Positions 15,100-17,481 of a stretch of 17,481 nucleotides of DNA are shown piece by piece. The stretch's first letter is position 1; each line of letters starts with the position of its first letter. Source of the stretch: Phormidesmis priestleyi (lineage in GTDB: Bacteria > Cyanobacteriota > Cyanobacteriia > Phormidesmidales > Phormidesmidaceae); NCBI GenBank assembly GCA_003242115.1, contig QBMP01000018.1, positions 12,498-29,978 of the forward strand, read 5' to 3'. The position numbers were made by a program, and so were the translations under genes. Below the pieces are notes generated by a model. It searched no databases and was not told the DNA's origin. It saw only the letters and a program-made list of their open reading frames with translations.

Positions 15100-16984
15100 G
15101 CGGCACAAAGCGCTCTTTTTCAGGCACGATTGTGTACTCACCGACAATCCGACGAAACTCGTCGCCGTCAATTGACTCCTTTTCAATCAGCAAGTCTACG
15201 ACTCGATCAATCACATCGCGGTTGTCACGAATGATTTTGCAGGTGTCTTCGTAGCACTTACTGACGATATTGTATACCGCCGCATCAATGCGAGAGGCCA
15301 CTTCTTCGGAGTACTCGTTGCGCCCGCCCCAGCTACCGCCGACAAATGCGGGGCCTTGCTCAGTTTCTAGCGCTAGCTGACCCAAATCCGACATCCCAAA
15401 GCGAGTCACCATCTGACGTGCCATGCCGGTGAGCTGCTGCAAGTCATTACCTGCACCTGTCGTAATTTCAGCATCGCCAAAAATCACCTCCTCAGCTGCA
15501 CGTCCACCCAAAGCGCCCATAATCCGCGCCTTGAGCTGCCCGCGAGAAATCAGCATCTGATCTTCGCTAGGGGTAAACCAAGTCAGTCCTTGCGCCTGTC
15601 CGCGTGGAATCAGGGTCACTTTTTGCACGGGGTCATGGTCTTTGACCAGTGTGCCGATAATGGCATGGCCAATTTCGTGGTAGGCAATCAGTCGCTTGCT
15701 CTTGCCATCTGTGAGCGGCGTACCTTCCATGCCAGCGACCACGCGATCAATCGCATCGTCGATTTCTAGCATGGTGACGGCTTCTTTGCGGCGACGAGCG
15801 GTGAGAATCGCGGCTTCGTTGAGCAAGTTAGCCAAATCAGCGCCCGTGAATCCGGGGGTGCGACGAGCGATCGCATCCAAAGAAACCCCTTCAGACACTT
15901 TCTTATCGCGGGCATGGACTTCTAGCACCTCACGCCGACCCTTAATATCCGGCGGATCGACCGATACCTGACGATCAAATCGACCGGGACGCAGCAGCGC
16001 TGAATCCAGCACGTCAGCGCGGTTGGTAGCGGCAATCACGATAATGCCATTGTTGCCTTCAAAGCCGTCCATTTCAGTTAGAAGCTGGTTGAGCGTTTGC
16101 TCACGCTCATCGTTACCGCCACCGATGCCTGCGCCACGAGAGCGACCTACGGCGTCAATCTCGTCGATAAAGATGATGCAAGGGGCGTTTTCTTTGGCTT
16201 TTTTGAACAGGTCACGGACGCGAGAAGCACCCACACCGACGAACATTTCAACGAATTCAGAGCCTGAGATAGAGAAAAACGGCGTCCCGGCTTCACCTGC
16301 AATAGCTTTGGCTAGCAGTGTTTTTCCGGTTCCTGGCGGGCCAACGAGCAGTACTCCTTTGGGAATTCGAGCCCCAATTGCGGTAAAGCGCTCAGGCTTT
16401 TTCAAAAAGGTAACAACTTCTTGCAGCTCTTCTTTGGCTTCTTCAATGCCCGCTACATCGTCAAACATAACGCCTGTATTGGCTTCCATCATAAAGCGGG
16501 CTTTGGACTTACCAAAGTTCATCGCCTGACCGGGGCCACCAGCACCACCGTTAGAACGGCGCAACAGAAAAAACAAACCGCCAATCAGCAGCACCGGAAA
16601 CAGCAGATTGCCCAAAATGCCGACAATCGCGCCATCATTGCGAGGCTGGTGAGAATCTAAGCTGATGTTAGAGGCGCGCAGCCGCTCTACTAGCTCAGGC
16701 GCATTCCCCGGCAGGTCTACCCGCCAACGCTGCACCTGATTATCAATTTGCGGATCGACGGCCTCGACAATGGCGGTACGGCCACTATCATAAAAGTCTA
16801 CGGAAGTGACGCGATCCGCGTCTAAATAATCTAAAAATCGTCCGTAGGTCATGCTAGTTCTAGCAGTATTACGGCCTGTGTCTGCGGGACTTGCGCTACC
16901 GACGGAACCCTGCCAAAGGAAAAATCCAACTACGAGAATGGGCAGTGTCCACAGTAGGGCAGTTCTCCAAGAAAAATTTTTCAT
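15092..16984 (-). CDS. ftsH: ATP-dependent zinc metalloprotease FtsH (FtsH2/Slr0228-like)
   Basis: Membrane AAA+ protease; in cyanobacteria the close relatives degrade damaged photosystem II D1 protein in thylakoids. With the ATG at 16984-16982 it has 630 residues and begins [12 protein letters not shown], as in cyanobacterial FtsH2; the earlier ATG at 17038 would add 18 residues not typical of the family. Order: membrane segment 1 (about 8-26), lumenal domain, segment 2 (about 117-141), Walker A GPPGTGKT (215-222), Walker B IIFIDEID (270-277), second region of homology with RPGR (332-335), zinc site HEIGH (436-440) and third ligand region GAGND (510-514). All catalytic residues are present. 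A purine-rich AGAGG sits upstream of the chosen ATG. It ends in an intrinsic terminator and is monocistronic or follows gltX. Confidence 0.95.
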   Translation of the reverse strand: MKNFSWRTALLWTLPILVVGFFLWQGSVGSASPADTGRNTARTSMTYGRFLDYLDADRVTSVDFYDSGRTAIVEAVDPQIDNQVQRWRVDLPGNAPELVERLRASNISLDSHQPRNDGAIVGILGNLLFPVLLIGGLFFLLRRSNGGAGGPGQAMNFGKSKARFMMEANTGVMFDDVAGIEEAKEELQEVVTFLKKPERFTAIGARIPKGVLLVGPPGTGKTLLAKAIAGEAGTPFFSISGSEFVEMFVGVGASRVRDLFKKAKENAPCIIFIDEIDAVGRSRGAGIGGGNDEREQTLNQLLTEMDGFEGNNGIIVIAATNRADVLDSALLRPGRFDRQVSVDPPDIKGRREVLEVHARDKKVSEGVSLDAIARRTPGFTGADLANLLNEAAILTARRRKEAVTMLEIDDAIDRVVAGMEGTPLTDGKSKRLIAYHEIGHAIIGTLVKDHDPVQKVTLIPRGQAQGLTWFTPSEDQMLISRGQLKARIMGALGGRAAEEVIFGDAEITTGAGNDLQQLTGMARQMVTRFGMSDLGQLALETEQGPAFVGGSWGGRNEYSEEVASRIDAAVYNIVSKCYEDTCKIIRDNRDVIDRVVDLLIEKESIDGDEFRRIVGEYTIVPEKERFVPQL

Positions 16985-17180
16985 GACTCGGTGGCCTCTG
17001 TTGCTTGCTATTGGGTGCTGTAAGTAAGCCGCTGGCATTTTGTGCTGGCATTTAGTCAGGGATGCAGGCGGTGCTCAGGGTAATGCGATCGCTCAATCCC
17101 ACTTAAAACTACGTAAATCACGGCTCACACCGGAGTTCGTAACGAATTATTAAGGGATCGCAGGTTTTATGAGACTTGTC

Positions 17181-17200
17181 TTTACTAAATTTAACGTAAA
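17181..17200. promoter_or_regulatory. Inverted repeat TTTAC-N10-GTAAA upstream of ftsH
   Basis: Arms TTTAC (17181-17185) and GTAAA (17196-17200) flank an AT-only-like centre TAAATTTAAC, about 200 bp before the ftsH ATG and 43 bp after the gltX stop. It could be part of the ftsH promoter region; no convincing -35/-10 pair was found. Confidence 0.25.
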
Positions 17201-17243
17201 TTCTCGACATCTCACCATGTAATTCCGGTGCAATGCCGATTTT

Positions 17244-17481
17244 TTACTGTTTTGCCAAGGCCACAGCCGCCTCTAGCCGTTGCTGATCAAACCCTTGGCG
17301 GTGCAAAATCACCCAAGACTCAACCAAATCGGGGCCCTGCATATCTCCCATGAGAGCGGCTCTAAGCGATCGCATAATCACCCCTTTTTTCACCCCCAAA
17401 TCCTTCGTCACCTTGTCTATCAATCCCTTCGCATCCGCCGCCTCATTCACAGGCGTCTGCTTCAGCCCATCCAACACCGCC
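17244..17481 (-). CDS. gltX: Glutamyl-tRNA synthetase, C-terminal fragment (5' part beyond window)
   Basis: The frame is open from the right edge to a TAA at 17246-17244, giving 78 codons of a longer gene. The apparent GTG start at 17477 is an internal Val, since the frame continues. The sequence matches the anticodon-binding C-terminus of discriminating bacterial GluRS: KKGVIMRSLRAALMG followed by GPDLVESWVILHRQG and a final helix RLEAAVALAKQ, as in cyanobacteria. The enzyme charges tRNA-Glu for translation and for tetrapyrrole synthesis. The catalytic domain is outside the window. No hairpin with a U-run follows the stop, so readthrough into ftsH is possible. Confidence 0.88.
   Translation of the reverse strand, partial: AVLDGLKQTPVNEAADAKGLIDKVTKDLGVKKGVIMRSLRAALMGDMQGPDLVESWVILHRQGFDQQRLEAAVALAKQ

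Noticed and set aside
16023..16529. Plus-strand ORF of 168 codons
   Set aside because: Antisense to the conserved ATPase domain of ftsH; low-complexity Ser/Pro composition and no family resemblance.
17244..17477. Independent 77-codon gene starting at GTG
   Set aside because: The frame continues to the window edge, and the sequence is the C-terminus of glutamyl-tRNA synthetase.
1..17481. CRISPR array, insertion sequence, transposase or attachment site
   Set aside because: No spaced direct repeats, transposase motifs or terminal inverted repeats were seen, despite the compositional change near 10.6 kb.

Overview
This is a cyanobacterial chromosome segment. The evidence is repeated copies of the HIP1 octamer GCGATCGC, an FtsH of the thylakoid FtsH2/Slr0228 type, and cyanobacterial-style Era, YjbQ and GltX. 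The genus cannot be fixed from the window. Every gene I accept lies on the minus strand, so transcription runs from high to low coordinates.

Right part (about 10.9-17.5 kb): housekeeping genes. In transcription order these are the 3' end of gltX (running off the window), ftsH with a clear intrinsic terminator, a GT-B glycosyltransferase-like protein resembling the N-terminal domain of plant arabinokinase, yjbQ, era (ATGA overlap with yjbQ; long basic N-terminal extension), and a cysteine-rich protein of a family I remember as DUF6671. This part is GC-richer and dense in HIP1 (16 copies in about 6.9 kb).

Left part (1-10562): one tightly packed operon of nine genes, compositionally different (visibly AT-richer; 5 HIP1 copies in about 10.6 kb) and preceded by a 388-bp non-coding region. 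In order: standalone class II (RhaD-like) aldolase; a protein with two tandem sugar nucleotidyltransferase domains; GtrA-type membrane protein; DPM/GtrB-like GT2 transferase; GDPD-like phosphodiesterase; GT-C membrane transferase with a DE motif; a GT-C-like membrane domain fused to a phosphoribulokinase/uridine-kinase-like domain; HAD phosphatase; and a second GT-C-like membrane protein cut by the left edge. Junctions are 1-bp (TAATG) or 4-bp (ATGA) overlaps, or gaps of 3-53 bp.

How the operon may work (inference): soluble enzymes (aldolase, kinase domain, HAD phosphatase, tandem nucleotidyltransferase) make and activate an unusual sugar or polyol phosphate. The GT2 protein loads a sugar onto a polyprenyl-phosphate carrier, GtrA helps it cross the membrane, and up to three GT-C enzymes transfer it on the far side to a glycan or protein. 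The gene set, especially the membrane GT-C/PRK-like fusion whose Walker-B-type Glu is replaced by Ser, is the best candidate here for an undescribed surface-glycan system.
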